The translations under genes were made by a program, and so were the position numbers. A stretch of DNA of 64,000 bases. Origin: an uncultured Blautia sp. (GTDB lineage Bacteria; Bacillota; Clostridia; Lachnospirales; Lachnospiraceae). Positions 43,787-52,736 of the stretch are shown here, one piece after another. Position 1 is the stretch's first letter. Each line of letters begins with the position of its first letter. The DNA is taken from positions 9,821 through 73,820 of the forward strand of contig CAKRMK010000015.1 of assembly GCA_934364795.1 (NCBI GenBank), in the 5' to 3' direction. Below the pieces are notes generated by a model. That model was not told where the DNA came from. It did no database searches and was given only the letters and a program-made list of their open reading frames with translations.

Positions 43787-43869
43787 TTTATCATAATTTA
43801 CCTTGATACCTGCGAATTGATACCTGCAAATCGCCCCATTACAAAGTAGCTATCGCAATTCTTATCTAA

Positions 43870-46800
43870 TTACTCCACAACCACCTGTGCATATGGAATC
43901 AGGTTCACATCTGTAAGACCATATTCAAAATATCCATTTACATAAAGTGGGAACTTCATGCCAAACAGATCTGCTGCGCCAGCCGGCTGTAAACCAAGAG
44001 ACAATACTCTGTTGGTCAGAGTTGTGGAAATACGGATTTCCAGTGTATTTTCTCCATCTTTCAGAAGATCAGATACATCTACCCGTGCACGGTCAACATT
44101 TACATCCGTAGCCTCAACACCGTTGATGGTTACTTTTGCACTGCTCTCCAGTTTTCCAAGATCCAGATAAGCACCATTTTCTGCGGTAAATCCTTCCGGT
44201 AATGTAAAGGTTGTAGCGTAATAACCTACACCGGAAACATCAACGCCGATTTCATCAATGTTGTTCCATGTTTTCAGCCCATCCAGGTCTACGTCAATTG
44301 TATCTTTGGAGGTAGCATAAGTGTATTCAGTAGTTGTATAATCCTCTTTTTCCTCTGTACGTGTAAGCTGTTCGCCCGGTTTCCAGTCTTCAACTGTCAG
44401 ATGCCATTTTCCATCTGTGAGAGATACCGGATCATTTACAGTTACATCACTTGTAACAGTAGTTCCATCAGATAAAGTAGTGTCATAGCTTCCGGTTGCA
44501 AAAGCACGGATTGCAAGCTGGCCGTCTACTGTATCTGTTTCATCAGCTGTTGTTGCTGTAATTGTTTTGTTTGTATCTTCCTCTACCGGTTTGAATGCAT
44601 AAAGAGCAGTATCACCGCTGTCAACGGATACCGGAATCACAGTTCTTCCATCTTCAATAGAATAATCTGCAACACGGGTAGCCTCACCAGTCCAGGTGTC
44701 AATCTCATATGGAACATAGCTTCCATCAACAGAAATGGTAGTATCAATATCAACTGCTGTAGAATCATCATAATGACGCATGTATGGCTCGTCCTCTGCC
44801 AGATTTTCATTTTCTTCTACAGTTGTTTCTTTTGCCTGTGTATAGTTGTTTACGAACATATACGCAGCGTCATCATCAGCACGGAAAACTGTCATAAGTG
44901 CCTGGCTCGGCTCCTCAAAAGCAGTACGTGGCTGTACACCAAGGTCTGCAAGAGCCTGTGCTGCATCTGCCTCTGTTGCAATTACTTTTACGTTTTCGGA
45001 TTTTTTCAGCTCATCCATGGCAGCTGCAAGCTCTTCATCCATTCCGTCATTCCACGGTGTGTGCTGTGCAGCACCATCTACGATCAGAACCTTTACACCC
45101 TGCTGTACATATTCAAGTAATTTCTGCGCTGTCTCTGCCGGGAACTCTTCCTGCCATACGATCAGTGCCTGATAAGAAACTCCATCCGGGTCAACCTCGC
45201 CATTTTCTGCGGTGATATTTTCCTGATCAAGAATCTGCGGGTTAAAGTATTCATAGGTATAACCGGCATCCTGCATATTGGTATCTTTCCAGTAAACGCC
45301 CTCATGCTCCAGAAGTGCGCTTGTCTGTGCTCCGTAGCAGGTACTCATGTTGTAATCCAGATTCAGGATACCTATATCCATCTGCGGCTGGCCATAGCGA
45401 AGTGCTTCCTGGATACGTGCCAGATGTGTATTAAAGGCTTTCAGATCCTGATAAAATGGCTGACGGGCGTCCATACGCTCGGAAATACCTGCATACATTC
45501 CTTCATAACCTGGCCACTGTGTTCCCTCCGGTCCCCAGATGCTGGACATTCCATGATAAATAATACGGTTTACGCCTCCAAGGAATGCTGTATAAACAGG
45601 ATATTCCAGAATGTGGCGAAGTGACCATGCATAATTTACCCATGTTGCGCCTGTCTCTGAAGAGAATTTGTTAATATCATACAGGTGCTGTGCACCAGCC
45701 TGATAACGGTACATCTCTGGCTGATCATTTCCGTTCAGGGACTCGGATTCTACATAATCCAGTGTCTGAATCGGCAGTGATGCCTCAAGCGTCTGTCCAT
45801 AAGCGATCTGTGCACGAAGCTCAATGCCGTTCTCATGCATAAATTCAGCCATAGGCTCCATCAGATACTCAATATAAAGCTGTGTAATAACATCTTTATA
45901 GTCATTTTTGTATTTTTCGGTTAAAACATCCTCACCATCCAGTGTATAAGGATCTGCTGACTGACCCCAGCCTCCTGAAATAAGAAGCATCATATAAGGC
46001 ATAATGTCGTAGCCTTTGCGTTTCTGGAATTCGTCACGGAACTGGCTTGTCCAGAATACAAAACCGCCACTGGTTGCAAGTTCCAGGGAATCCATAAACA
46101 TCTGCACATTGCCGTTATCTTTGATAAGCTGTTTCATCTCGTCGGTAAGAATGTTCTGTTCCCAGTATTCTTTAAATGCATTAAATCCATCAATTGCAAA
46201 ATAGTTGATAGAGTAGTTTACATCAACAGATGGTGTACAAACCTGTGCGGTTCCTCTCTGCCAATATGCAAAAATCACATAGTCGCCATCCTCTGCTGTA
46301 AAGCTGACCTGGCATCCGTCATCTGTTACAGTTGCCTGATCTGTGATTTCTTTCATAGAATCAGCTGCAAGATAAGAAGTATTTTCATCTGCGCTGTCTA
46401 CCTTTGCAGCTACTACAAAAACCAGTTTCTGGGAAGTGATTCCCTCTGCTGCTTCCGGCATAGCCAGCACACCGTCAAAAGTCTTTCCGGATGCTACTGT
46501 CTGTGTTGTTACTGCCAGCTCCTGGGATGCTGCATCGCTGTTTGGATCTAAGCCCGGCATGTTTGCTGTTTTCCAGTGAGTTCCTGATGTAAAGCTTGCA
46601 CCCATTCCAAGTTTGGTTGCTTCTTCGATTACCTTATGAGAGTCACTTACCCACTCATCACTTCCCCAGGAATATCTTTCGGCATCTACCCCGGCTTCCA
46701 GTGTGGCAAATTCCACTGCTCCGATTCCGGACTCATATGCAGATTTTACAGTTTCTTCAATTGTTTCATCGGTGTTGCTTCCTTCAGCCAGCCACCATCT

Positions 46801-46956
46801 TGCCTCCGGCCAGCACTGCTGGTCCGGCTCCACGAATTTACTTTCCAGCTCTGTCTGGAAAGCATCTTCCTCTGCTGCAAAAGCAGGAATCACACCTGTT
46901 GTTGCCAATGTTGCTGCCATCAAAACAGAAATCAGCATTTTTGCTCTTTTTTTCAT
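43870..46956 (-). CDS. Large secreted glycoside hydrolase, GH106 (alpha-L-rhamnosidase)-like
   Basis: The protein has 1028 residues. The signal peptide MKKRAKMLISVLMAATLATTG ends near AFA. The N-terminal part has the GH106-like run CWPEARWWLAEGSNTDETIEETVKSAYESGIGAVEFATLEAG, then WGSDEWVSDSHKVIEEATKLGMGASFTSGTHW. The central TIM-barrel-like region contains YVESESLNGNDQPEMYRYQAG and TGATWVNYAWSLRHILEYPVYTAFLGGVNRIIYHGMSS. A C-terminal galactose-binding-like jelly roll (YLDLGKLESSAKVTINGVEATDVNVDRARVDVSDLLKDGENTLEI) ends the protein. There is no sortase motif. Assignment to GH106 rests on remembered family features. The divergent AraC-type gene is the likely regulator. Confidence 0.68.
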   Translation of the reverse strand: MKKRAKMLISVLMAATLATTGVIPAFAAEEDAFQTELESKFVEPDQQCWPEARWWLAEGSNTDETIEETVKSAYESGIGAVEFATLEAGVDAERYSWGSDEWVSDSHKVIEEATKLGMGASFTSGTHWKTANMPGLDPNSDAASQELAVTTQTVASGKTFDGVLAMPEAAEGITSQKLVFVVAAKVDSADENTSYLAADSMKEITDQATVTDDGCQVSFTAEDGDYVIFAYWQRGTAQVCTPSVDVNYSINYFAIDGFNAFKEYWEQNILTDEMKQLIKDNGNVQMFMDSLELATSGGFVFWTSQFRDEFQKRKGYDIMPYMMLLISGGWGQSADPYTLDGEDVLTEKYKNDYKDVITQLYIEYLMEPMAEFMHENGIELRAQIAYGQTLEASLPIQTLDYVESESLNGNDQPEMYRYQAGAQHLYDINKFSSETGATWVNYAWSLRHILEYPVYTAFLGGVNRIIYHGMSSIWGPEGTQWPGYEGMYAGISERMDARQPFYQDLKAFNTHLARIQEALRYGQPQMDIGILNLDYNMSTCYGAQTSALLEHEGVYWKDTNMQDAGYTYEYFNPQILDQENITAENGEVDPDGVSYQALIVWQEEFPAETAQKLLEYVQQGVKVLIVDGAAQHTPWNDGMDEELAAAMDELKKSENVKVIATEADAAQALADLGVQPRTAFEEPSQALMTVFRADDDAAYMFVNNYTQAKETTVEENENLAEDEPYMRHYDDSTAVDIDTTISVDGSYVPYEIDTWTGEATRVADYSIEDGRTVIPVSVDSGDTALYAFKPVEEDTNKTITATTADETDTVDGQLAIRAFATGSYDTTLSDGTTVTSDVTVNDPVSLTDGKWHLTVEDWKPGEQLTRTEEKEDYTTTEYTYATSKDTIDVDLDGLKTWNNIDEIGVDVSGVGYYATTFTLPEGFTAENGAYLDLGKLESSAKVTINGVEATDVNVDRARVDVSDLLKDGENTLEIRISTTLTNRVLSLGLQPAGAADLFGMKFPLYVNGYFEYGLTDVNLIPYAQVVVE

Positions 46957-47164
46957 ACCATTCTCCCTTCAATTTTCTCAAGTACATTTTGTATTTCTTT
47001 TCGTGACATCTATTATTGCAAAAAAACAGCTTTTTTCTATCTCAAAACTCACGGTGTTTTTACTCATTTTTAACTATTTTTACATATTTTTCCGTTTATT
47101 TTTTCTATTCTATTGTGCCTTTATGGTGTTTTTTATAATTTTTCATTTGTATTTTTATGCAACA

Positions 47165-47191
47165 TTGACATTTCATTTGAAATCTTATAAT
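47165..47191 (+). promoter_or_regulatory. Probable promoter of the AraC-type regulator
   Basis: TTGACA (47165-47170) and TATAAT (47186-47191) are both consensus but only 15 bases apart, so basal activity may be low. It sits in the 275-base divergent spacer shared with the GH106-like gene. Confidence 0.4.
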
Positions 47192-47231
47192 ATTAATATA
47201 TACAGCATACAAATTAATAAGAGGCACCCCT

Positions 47232-48308
47232 ATGGAAAATTTAAAAACCCTTGCTCTTTCCATGCTAAATACCCCTTTTCGCTATGAACAGGCCAGTGAA
47301 CGTGAAAGAAATTACCATAGCAGGAAAGCACAGGAACTTGGACTTACTTTAGATGAATATTTCAAAGAATTGAATAAAAATAAGATCAGAGACATTGTTC
47401 AGGAATGTCTTTTTGGCGAATCTGATGATATTGTTATATTTACAGATTGCTGGAAAGCCTTTTTTCCAGAGGCTCCAGATGTGGAAATGATGAGAAAATA
47501 TGCACGTGAGGGCTATGCACACCGTCACGGCTTTTTTGAGATGTTTTATGTATTAAGTGGATATTGTTATAATTATATTAATGGAAAAGAAGAAGTTTTT
47601 CACGAGGGAAGTGTGTGTATGATGAATTCACAGATTGTCCATTCCCGGGTAATTCCCACGGAAGATACGCTTCTTCTCACCATATGCATCCGGGATAAAG
47701 TTTTTGACTCTTATCTTTTGAACATGCTCCAGAATATTCCTATGTTCTGGCAGTTTTTTGCTGCCTCCCTGGCTAATGGCGAGACTCCGGGCGCATACAT
47801 GCATCTTCAGGATACCCCCAATGAACAGCTGGAATTAATTCTTTATCAGCTTCTCCGCGCTTATCTTTTAGATGATTCCACTTCACAGACTGTTATGAAG
47901 TGCAACCTGATTCCTCTTTTTGCAGAACTGGCACGAACCAGAAACATCGAAGGCTTTAATCCAAAAATAGATCTGACTCCTTCCAAAAAGCAGGCAGATA
48001 TTGAAAAAATTCTGGAAAATATACGAACCCGCTGTGAATCTATTACCTTGCAGGAACTGGCCAGAATCAGCAATTTTTCTCCTAATTATCTGTCCTCCCT
48101 GATAAAAAAGCATACAGGCAAGACTTTCCAGGAAGTAGTTTCCCATTACTGGAAAGAAAAAGCTACAACCCTTCTTACCTGTACACCTTTTAGTATTGAC
48201 CAGATTTCTGAACTGATGGGCGCATCTTCCAGAAGTAATTTTGAGCGGCGTTTTAAGGCTCTGACTGGATTATCACCGGCGCAATATCGCAAAAATACAG
48301 GTAATTAA
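47232..48308 (+). CDS. AraC-family transcriptional regulator with cupin domain
   Basis: The protein has 358 residues. An N-terminal helical segment is followed by a cupin-like sensor domain (RHGFFEMFYVLSGYCYNYINGKEEVFHEGSVCMMN, about 95-135). Two C-terminal helix-turn-helix motifs (ITLQELARISNFSPNYLSSLIKKHTGKTFQEVV and FSIDQISELMGASSRSNFERRFKALTGLSPAQYR) close it. It is divergent from the large GH106-like enzyme gene and probably controls it in response to a sugar. The ribosome binding site is weak (AGAGGCACCCCT). Confidence 0.88.
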   Translation: MENLKTLALSMLNTPFRYEQASERERNYHSRKAQELGLTLDEYFKELNKNKIRDIVQECLFGESDDIVIFTDCWKAFFPEAPDVEMMRKYAREGYAHRHGFFEMFYVLSGYCYNYINGKEEVFHEGSVCMMNSQIVHSRVIPTEDTLLLTICIRDKVFDSYLLNMLQNIPMFWQFFAASLANGETPGAYMHLQDTPNEQLELILYQLLRAYLLDDSTSQTVMKCNLIPLFAELARTRNIEGFNPKIDLTPSKKQADIEKILENIRTRCESITLQELARISNFSPNYLSSLIKKHTGKTFQEVVSHYWKEKATTLLTCTPFSIDQISELMGASSRSNFERRFKALTGLSPAQYRKNTGN

Positions 48309-48457
48309 TCCTGCAAACTGGCTTCTATATCCGCAATTTCCTGCTTCAATATTGTTTTTAATTTCTCATATTCCTGGTGATCCAACATTTCAAGTTTTTG
48401 ATTCAGCTCTGTCAAACGTTTACGCAGTTCATACTTAAATTGAACATCTGTTGGCAT
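48305..48457 (-). CDS. Small charged helical protein, 50 residues
   Basis: A short frame with a clear ribosome binding site (GGAGG, 7 bases before ATG 48457) codes MPTDVQFKYELRKRLTELNQ and continues to ...EIADIEASLQD. It is almost wholly helical with heptad-like leucines (LTELNQKLEML, YEKLKTILKQEIADIEASL). Its stop overlaps the tail of the AraC gene by four bases. Similar tiny proteins are common in Clostridia. I do not recognise a family. Confidence 0.55.
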   Translation of the reverse strand: MPTDVQFKYELRKRLTELNQKLEMLDHQEYEKLKTILKQEIADIEASLQD

Positions 48458-48652
48458 ATAATTTTCCTCCATATTCTCACCTTCCTTTATGATTATTAAC
48501 CTTTTATATAATCATTTTAACGGTATTTTTTTTAAGTGTAAACCCTTTAAATAATTGTAATTACAAAAATAAAAATGGATATTACTGTTCCCGATTCGGA
48601 ACTAGATACTAAAGACAATCAAAATCGTTCGACATATTTTGCTATCTTTTAC

Positions 48653-48688
48653 AAAAAAGGAATCCCGGATATGATGGGATTCCTTCGT
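48653..48688 (-). terminator. Terminator of the COG0523 GTPase gene
   Basis: On the minus strand AAGGAATCCC pairs with GGGATTCCTT, followed by a T run. Confidence 0.7.
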
Positions 48689-48700
48689 TTCATTTTTTAT

Positions 48701-49657
48701 TTATACAGTCCCTTCCAGATACCCCCGTATCCGTTGCTCATTCATCTCTTCCCCAATAACAATTACAACTTCCTGTCCTACCGAAATCGATTTCAGAGAA
48801 AATTCTTTGCGGGTAGCATTTAATTCCAGCCAGCTACCTGCAGAATCACTGCCATTTATCTTCACAAATCCTTTAATCCGAAAAACTGCGCCGCACTTAG
48901 GATCCTCAAGAATTTCATGTGCCGCCTTTTCCAGCTTTTCCCTGGAAATTTCCAGGTTCATAAAATACACAGACTTAAAGCCTTCATCCTCATCAAAGCA
49001 TTGTTTCTCGAAGTCCTCCATCACATATCCGCTGGAAAAAATACGCTGAAAATCTTCATCTGTAAACTGCTCCCAGTCTTTACAAAGAATCTCATTTTCA
49101 GTAAAACGTCGTTTACATTTTACATCTTCCAAAGCACGGTTCAGATGCGCTACAGTTCCCTTAATCTCTTCGCCGGATGCTTCCTGGCTTTTACTTAAAA
49201 TCACACAGCCTGCATCTGCCGCTTCGGACGCCAGCAGATACTCCGCCTGCGGCTGAAGCTTCTCTTCCAGTCTGGCATCCAGAATCGTAATTACATTTCC
49301 AATCTGATACCACTTGTCCAACGGCTCTTCATAAAGCGCATCAAAAAATTCATCCACATCAAAAATCCCGGATGGCTCGATGAGAACACGGTCATATCCG
49401 CACATTCCCATTGCAATCAGTTTGGTTTTGAACCGCCTTCTGTGACAGTCCTTATCACAGCCGCCAGAAACCATTTCCAGCTCACAGTTTTCCCCCTCCA
49501 GATCATGCAGAAGCATCATATCCACATTTACCGCACCAAAATCATTTTCCAGAATTCCAATATTTAATCCCTGCTTCATCAGCCAGGATGCATATTTCTT
49601 TATAAAAGTGGTTTTTCCTGAACCAAGAAAACCTGTAATTAAATCTACCTTTACCAT
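48701..49657 (-). CDS. G3E-family GTPase (CobW/COG0523)
   Basis: The protein has 318 residues. Walker A is ITGFLGSGKTTFIKKY near residue 6, the switch and Walker B region is RVLIEPSGIFDVDEFFD, and the guanine-specificity NKxD-type loop is degenerate (VILSKSQEA). A C-terminal CobW_C-like domain follows (FRIKGFVKINGSDSAGSWLELN). The metal-binding CxCC motif usual after the first GTPase segment is replaced by GGCDKDCHRRR, so two Cys are kept with different spacing. Family members are metallochaperones for zinc, cobalt or nickel. A GTG three bases upstream is a possible start. It is a single-gene unit. Confidence 0.82.
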   Translation of the reverse strand: MVKVDLITGFLGSGKTTFIKKYASWLMKQGLNIGILENDFGAVNVDMMLLHDLEGENCELEMVSGGCDKDCHRRRFKTKLIAMGMCGYDRVLIEPSGIFDVDEFFDALYEEPLDKWYQIGNVITILDARLEEKLQPQAEYLLASEAADAGCVILSKSQEASGEEIKGTVAHLNRALEDVKCKRRFTENEILCKDWEQFTDEDFQRIFSSGYVMEDFEKQCFDEDEGFKSVYFMNLEISREKLEKAAHEILEDPKCGAVFRIKGFVKINGSDSAGSWLELNATRKEFSLKSISVGQEVVIVIGEEMNEQRIRGYLEGTV

Positions 49658-49701
49658 CACCTGTCACCTCATGTATGCCTTACACAAACTTTCTCCCAGC
49701 C

Positions 49702-49759
49702 TAAAGCGTACCCACAAAGGGCTTTCTGCAAGATGTATGTCACAATTTATGGGCACGCT
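49702..49759. repeat. Family A element, left-half copy
   Basis: AAAGCGTACCCACAAAGGGC, TTTCTGCAAGATGTATGTCA and CAATTTATGGG match the left arm of the element at 2236-2412. The right arm is absent. It lies between the GTPase gene and the EAL protein gene. Confidence 0.55.
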
Positions 49760-49777
49760 TCCGCAAATTCTTTTATC

Positions 49778-51058
49778 TCATTGTTCATCCAACAGTGCCT
49801 CAAACTCCTCCTGTGGCATAGGTCTGGAAAAATAATATCCCTGGAAATAATCACAGCCATTTTCTCTCAAAAAATCTGCCTGTTCTTTTGTCTCTACACC
49901 TTCTGCAATCACCTTCAGGTCAAGACGGTGTGCAAGCTCGATCAGAGAAATGATAATATTGTTATTTTTTCTGTTCAGTCCAATATTCCGGACAAAGCCC
50001 ATATCCAGTTTCAAAATATCAAAATCATAGTCACGGATCGTACTAAAGGAAGAAACACCGCTTCCAAAATCATCGACCAGAAGCTTTGCTCCTGCTGCGT
50101 GCATTTCTTCCAGAAAGCGGTTTCCCGCCTCTGATATTCCTGCATATGCGGACTCTGTAATTTCATAACTGATACTTCCTCTGGGCAATTCGGAAGTCTT
50201 TACATCATTCAGGATAGAGTCCATAATGTTCTTATCCATCAGATCCATACGGGAAAGGTTGACATCAATATCTACATTTCTTTTCCCCTCTTTCTGACGC
50301 TTCTCAAGAAGTTCATAAACCGTATGATAAACAAAAGAATCCAGTCTTGTAATATACCCGCTTTCTTCCAGAACTGGAATAAATTTCGCCGGGGAAATAC
50401 TTCCAAATTCACAGCTGAACCATCTTGTCAGAGCCTCTGCCAGTACGATTTTCCCTGTTCTGGCATCGTGGATTGGCTGATAATATACTTTAATTTCTCC
50501 GCTTTTTAGGGCATCCTCCAGATGGAGAAGCGCAATGCTTCTCTGTTCATAATCTGCCCTCATCTGCTCACTGAACACAGCATATGGCTGGACAAACTGA
50601 TTGGAAATTGTAGATTTCGCAAGCTTTGCGCGGTCACACATATCAGATACACTCAGGCTGCAATGCCGGGGAATAAAATAAACTCCGCATTTTCCATAAA
50701 TATCCAGCTTAATAGCCCCTTTATTATAGGTTCCGTGCAAAAGATCCGGCAGCCGCTCCAGATCCATGTCCTTCTTTTTGGTCAGAACTACAAAGCGGTC
50801 AGCTTCCAGCCTGGCTACTGCCAACGGATTCAGGAAACTGACTGCAAGTGTGTTTGCCGCGCGCCTTAATAAAGCATCGCCTTCCTCATAGCCAAACAGG
50901 TCATTTACCGTCTTAAATCTCTGAATATTAAAATAAGCAATGGTATAATCCTGCTCCGGATTACTTTCCAGAAACTTCCGTACTCTATGGAAAAATCCAG
51001 TCCGATTTAATGCCTCCGTCACGGAATCGGTTTCCATCATTTTTGTTTTCATCGACAT
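49778..51058 (-). CDS. EAL-domain c-di-GMP phosphodiesterase with degenerate GGDEF domain
   Basis: A cytoplasmic protein of 426 residues with no sensor domain. Residues about 10-155 are a GGDEF fold (FFHRVRKFLESNPEQDYTIAYFNIQRFKTVNDLFGY) in which the catalytic motif is RLEADRF, so cyclase activity should be lost. Residues about 175-420 are an EAL domain: EALTRW, DVNLSR, SYEITESAY, LLVDDFGSGVSSFSTI, LKLDMGFV, VIAEGVET and QGYYFSRPM. All metal and catalytic positions appear intact, so it should hydrolyse cyclic di-GMP. ATG at 51058 follows AAGGTGAT. Confidence 0.9.
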   Translation of the reverse strand: MSMKTKMMETDSVTEALNRTGFFHRVRKFLESNPEQDYTIAYFNIQRFKTVNDLFGYEEGDALLRRAANTLAVSFLNPLAVARLEADRFVVLTKKKDMDLERLPDLLHGTYNKGAIKLDIYGKCGVYFIPRHCSLSVSDMCDRAKLAKSTISNQFVQPYAVFSEQMRADYEQRSIALLHLEDALKSGEIKVYYQPIHDARTGKIVLAEALTRWFSCEFGSISPAKFIPVLEESGYITRLDSFVYHTVYELLEKRQKEGKRNVDIDVNLSRMDLMDKNIMDSILNDVKTSELPRGSISYEITESAYAGISEAGNRFLEEMHAAGAKLLVDDFGSGVSSFSTIRDYDFDILKLDMGFVRNIGLNRKNNNIIISLIELAHRLDLKVIAEGVETKEQADFLRENGCDYFQGYYFSRPMPQEEFEALLDEQ

Positions 51059-51173
51059 GTTATCTTTATCACCTTCATTATTTGTCTTACCCTTTTTCTC
51101 ACTTCATAATACTACATTCAAACTGTTATTCACAGCATTATTTTGTAAAATTTTTATATAAAAACACACATAC

Positions 51174-51229
51174 AAAAAACAGGAAAACCTCTGAAAAATT
51201 ATTTTTCCGGAAGCTCTTCCTGTTTTTAT
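51174..51229. terminator. Terminator after the AgrC-like kinase gene
   Basis: AAACAGGAA pairs with TTCCTGTTT, with an inner stem around GAAAAATTATTTTTC, and T runs on both strands. It lies immediately after the kinase stop. Confidence 0.6.
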
Positions 51230-51237
51230 AGGTTAAT

Positions 51238-52551
51238 TTAACTTATGTCCAGATTCTTTAACAAAAAACTTGCCTGAAAGTGATTTCCATCCGCCTCAAA
51301 TTTGCTGGCACCACCGTTTTTCTCGCACAGTTTTCTGATGGAAAGAATGCCAATCCCCTCTTCCCCTTTTGCTCTCTTTTTGGAGTAAATTTTTCCTTTT
51401 TCCTGAAGCAATATTCCATCAAAAGAATTGTCAACAGTGAGCAAAAGCATATCATGTTTCTTTTCTGAAAGAACTTCTATATACCGTTCTCCCTCATAAC
51501 TTCCAGCTGCAGTCACTGCATTATCCAGTGCATTTCCAAGAATAATACACAGATCCTGATCGGATATGGAAAGTTTTTTCAGCTGGCAGCACACTGAAAA
51601 TTTAATGTTTTTTGCCTTTGCCTGGCAGCCATAATAATACAAAACACCATCTGCAGCAGCATTTCCTGTATATGGAATATCTACTTTTTCCACCTGTTCC
51701 AGTTCCAGATCATCGCAATATTCGTACAGCCCCTGAAGATCATCCGTTTCCAGAAAGCCTCTGATTGCAGCCACCTGATGACGGAAATTATGCCTTGCCT
51801 CCCGTTCCCTCAACACCTGTTCTGTCAGCGCATTATAATAACCTTTCTGCTGGTCGATCTGCTGATTCAGCTGTTCTGTTTCATGAAAACGCTGGTGATC
51901 ATGGGCAATGGCAATACATAACATCAACGTTGCCACACCAATCATACATTTACTCAGCATTTGCAAAAATGTTGCTGTGTAAGCACCTGCTCCATAAGAA
52001 AAAATACTTGCAAAAAACATTGCAATAGGAATAAGCCACACTGTATTCCAGTAATCCTTGCAGTCAATATCCAAAAATGGGCGCACTGTATAGCGCATCA
52101 GCCTGGCAAGAAGTGGATATAATATTGCATATATTATAATGCCAATAACACTTGTTTGTGCAATTCCAATCCCATCCGGTCCGAACCCCAGAAGTGTACT
52201 TATATACGCCCCAATTGCCAATGTGATCATAACAATATTAGCCACAATACCAAATACAAATAAATGTTCCCTGGTAAATCCCCGGACGATCCGCACATTT
52301 GCAAATGCCATTGCAATGCAAAAAAGAATCAGATTCAGCTTATAAAAAGGGACTGTAATTCCCCCGTTCATCCCCTTTATCATACAGATTACAAAGTCTG
52401 ATAACAGCGCTGTAAGGTAAATTGCAGACAGCTGATATTTACTTTTATCACTCATTTTATCGTGAAATGGTACAATCCGAAGAAGCAAACTGGGAATATG
52501 TGCCAGTACGCAAATCAGACTGATAACTACAAGTGTAATTGTATTTTCCAT
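51238..52551 (-). CDS. AgrC/GHKL-type sensor histidine kinase, no adjacent regulator
   Basis: The protein has 437 residues. About six N-terminal membrane helices (ITLVVISLICVLAHIPSLLLRIV; ISAIYLTALLSDFVICMI-like segments; LFVFGIVANIVMITLAIGAYI) form the sensor. Then a coiled coil (HETEQLNQQIDQQKGYYNALTEQVLRE), the H-box AREARHNFRHQVAAIRGFLE-like segment with the phospho-accepting His in RHNFRHQ, and the GHKL ATPase domain (CIILGNALDNAVTAAG; GEEGIGILSIRKLCEKNGG). The frame reads 34 codons further upstream, but these are repeat-element sequence; ATG at 52551 has AGGAGAT. No response regulator or signal peptide gene is adjacent, so its partner is elsewhere or lost. Confidence 0.85.
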   Translation of the reverse strand: MENTITLVVISLICVLAHIPSLLLRIVPFHDKMSDKSKYQLSAIYLTALLSDFVICMIKGMNGGITVPFYKLNLILFCIAMAFANVRIVRGFTREHLFVFGIVANIVMITLAIGAYISTLLGFGPDGIGIAQTSVIGIIIYAILYPLLARLMRYTVRPFLDIDCKDYWNTVWLIPIAMFFASIFSYGAGAYTATFLQMLSKCMIGVATLMLCIAIAHDHQRFHETEQLNQQIDQQKGYYNALTEQVLREREARHNFRHQVAAIRGFLETDDLQGLYEYCDDLELEQVEKVDIPYTGNAAADGVLYYYGCQAKAKNIKFSVCCQLKKLSISDQDLCIILGNALDNAVTAAGSYEGERYIEVLSEKKHDMLLLTVDNSFDGILLQEKGKIYSKKRAKGEEGIGILSIRKLCEKNGGASKFEADGNHFQASFLLKNLDIS

Positions 52552-52569
52552 ATAAAAAATATCTCCTGT

Positions 52570-52736
52570 ACTAGTACAGCGAATATTAAGTAACCGCCAT
52601 ATTGACTTGTCTGATTTTTCATATGCCGCGTTGTCGTCAATCGCCGTAGCCACCGCTACGCCTCATTCCTCCGCCTTGCATATGAAGAAATCATCCTGCG
52701 TCAATATAGCAGAAACTTAATTTTCGCTGTACTAGT
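52570..52736. mobile_element. Palindromic MITE-like element, family B, with target duplication
   Basis: An element of about 156 bases has terminal inverted repeats beginning ACAGCGAA and continuing with TATTAAGT...CGCCATATTGAC on the left, matched on the right by AATTAAGT...GCTATATTGAC; the repeats run about 55 bases to TCATATG. The centre holds a hairpin near GCCGTAGCCACCGCTACGCC. It is bounded by CTAGT at both ends (52571-52575 and 52732-52736), which looks like a target-site duplication. It fills the gap between the MATE gene, whose stop abuts it, and the kinase gene. No transposase is encoded. Confidence 0.6.

Noticed and set aside
46703..47287. 194-codon plus-strand frame
   Set aside because: It overlaps the GH106-like gene start and the AraC gene start, with no ribosome binding site.
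52551..52653. 34-codon N-terminal extension of the kinase
   Set aside because: It is written in the family B palindromic element; the ATG at 52551 has a proper ribosome binding site and begins the first membrane helix.
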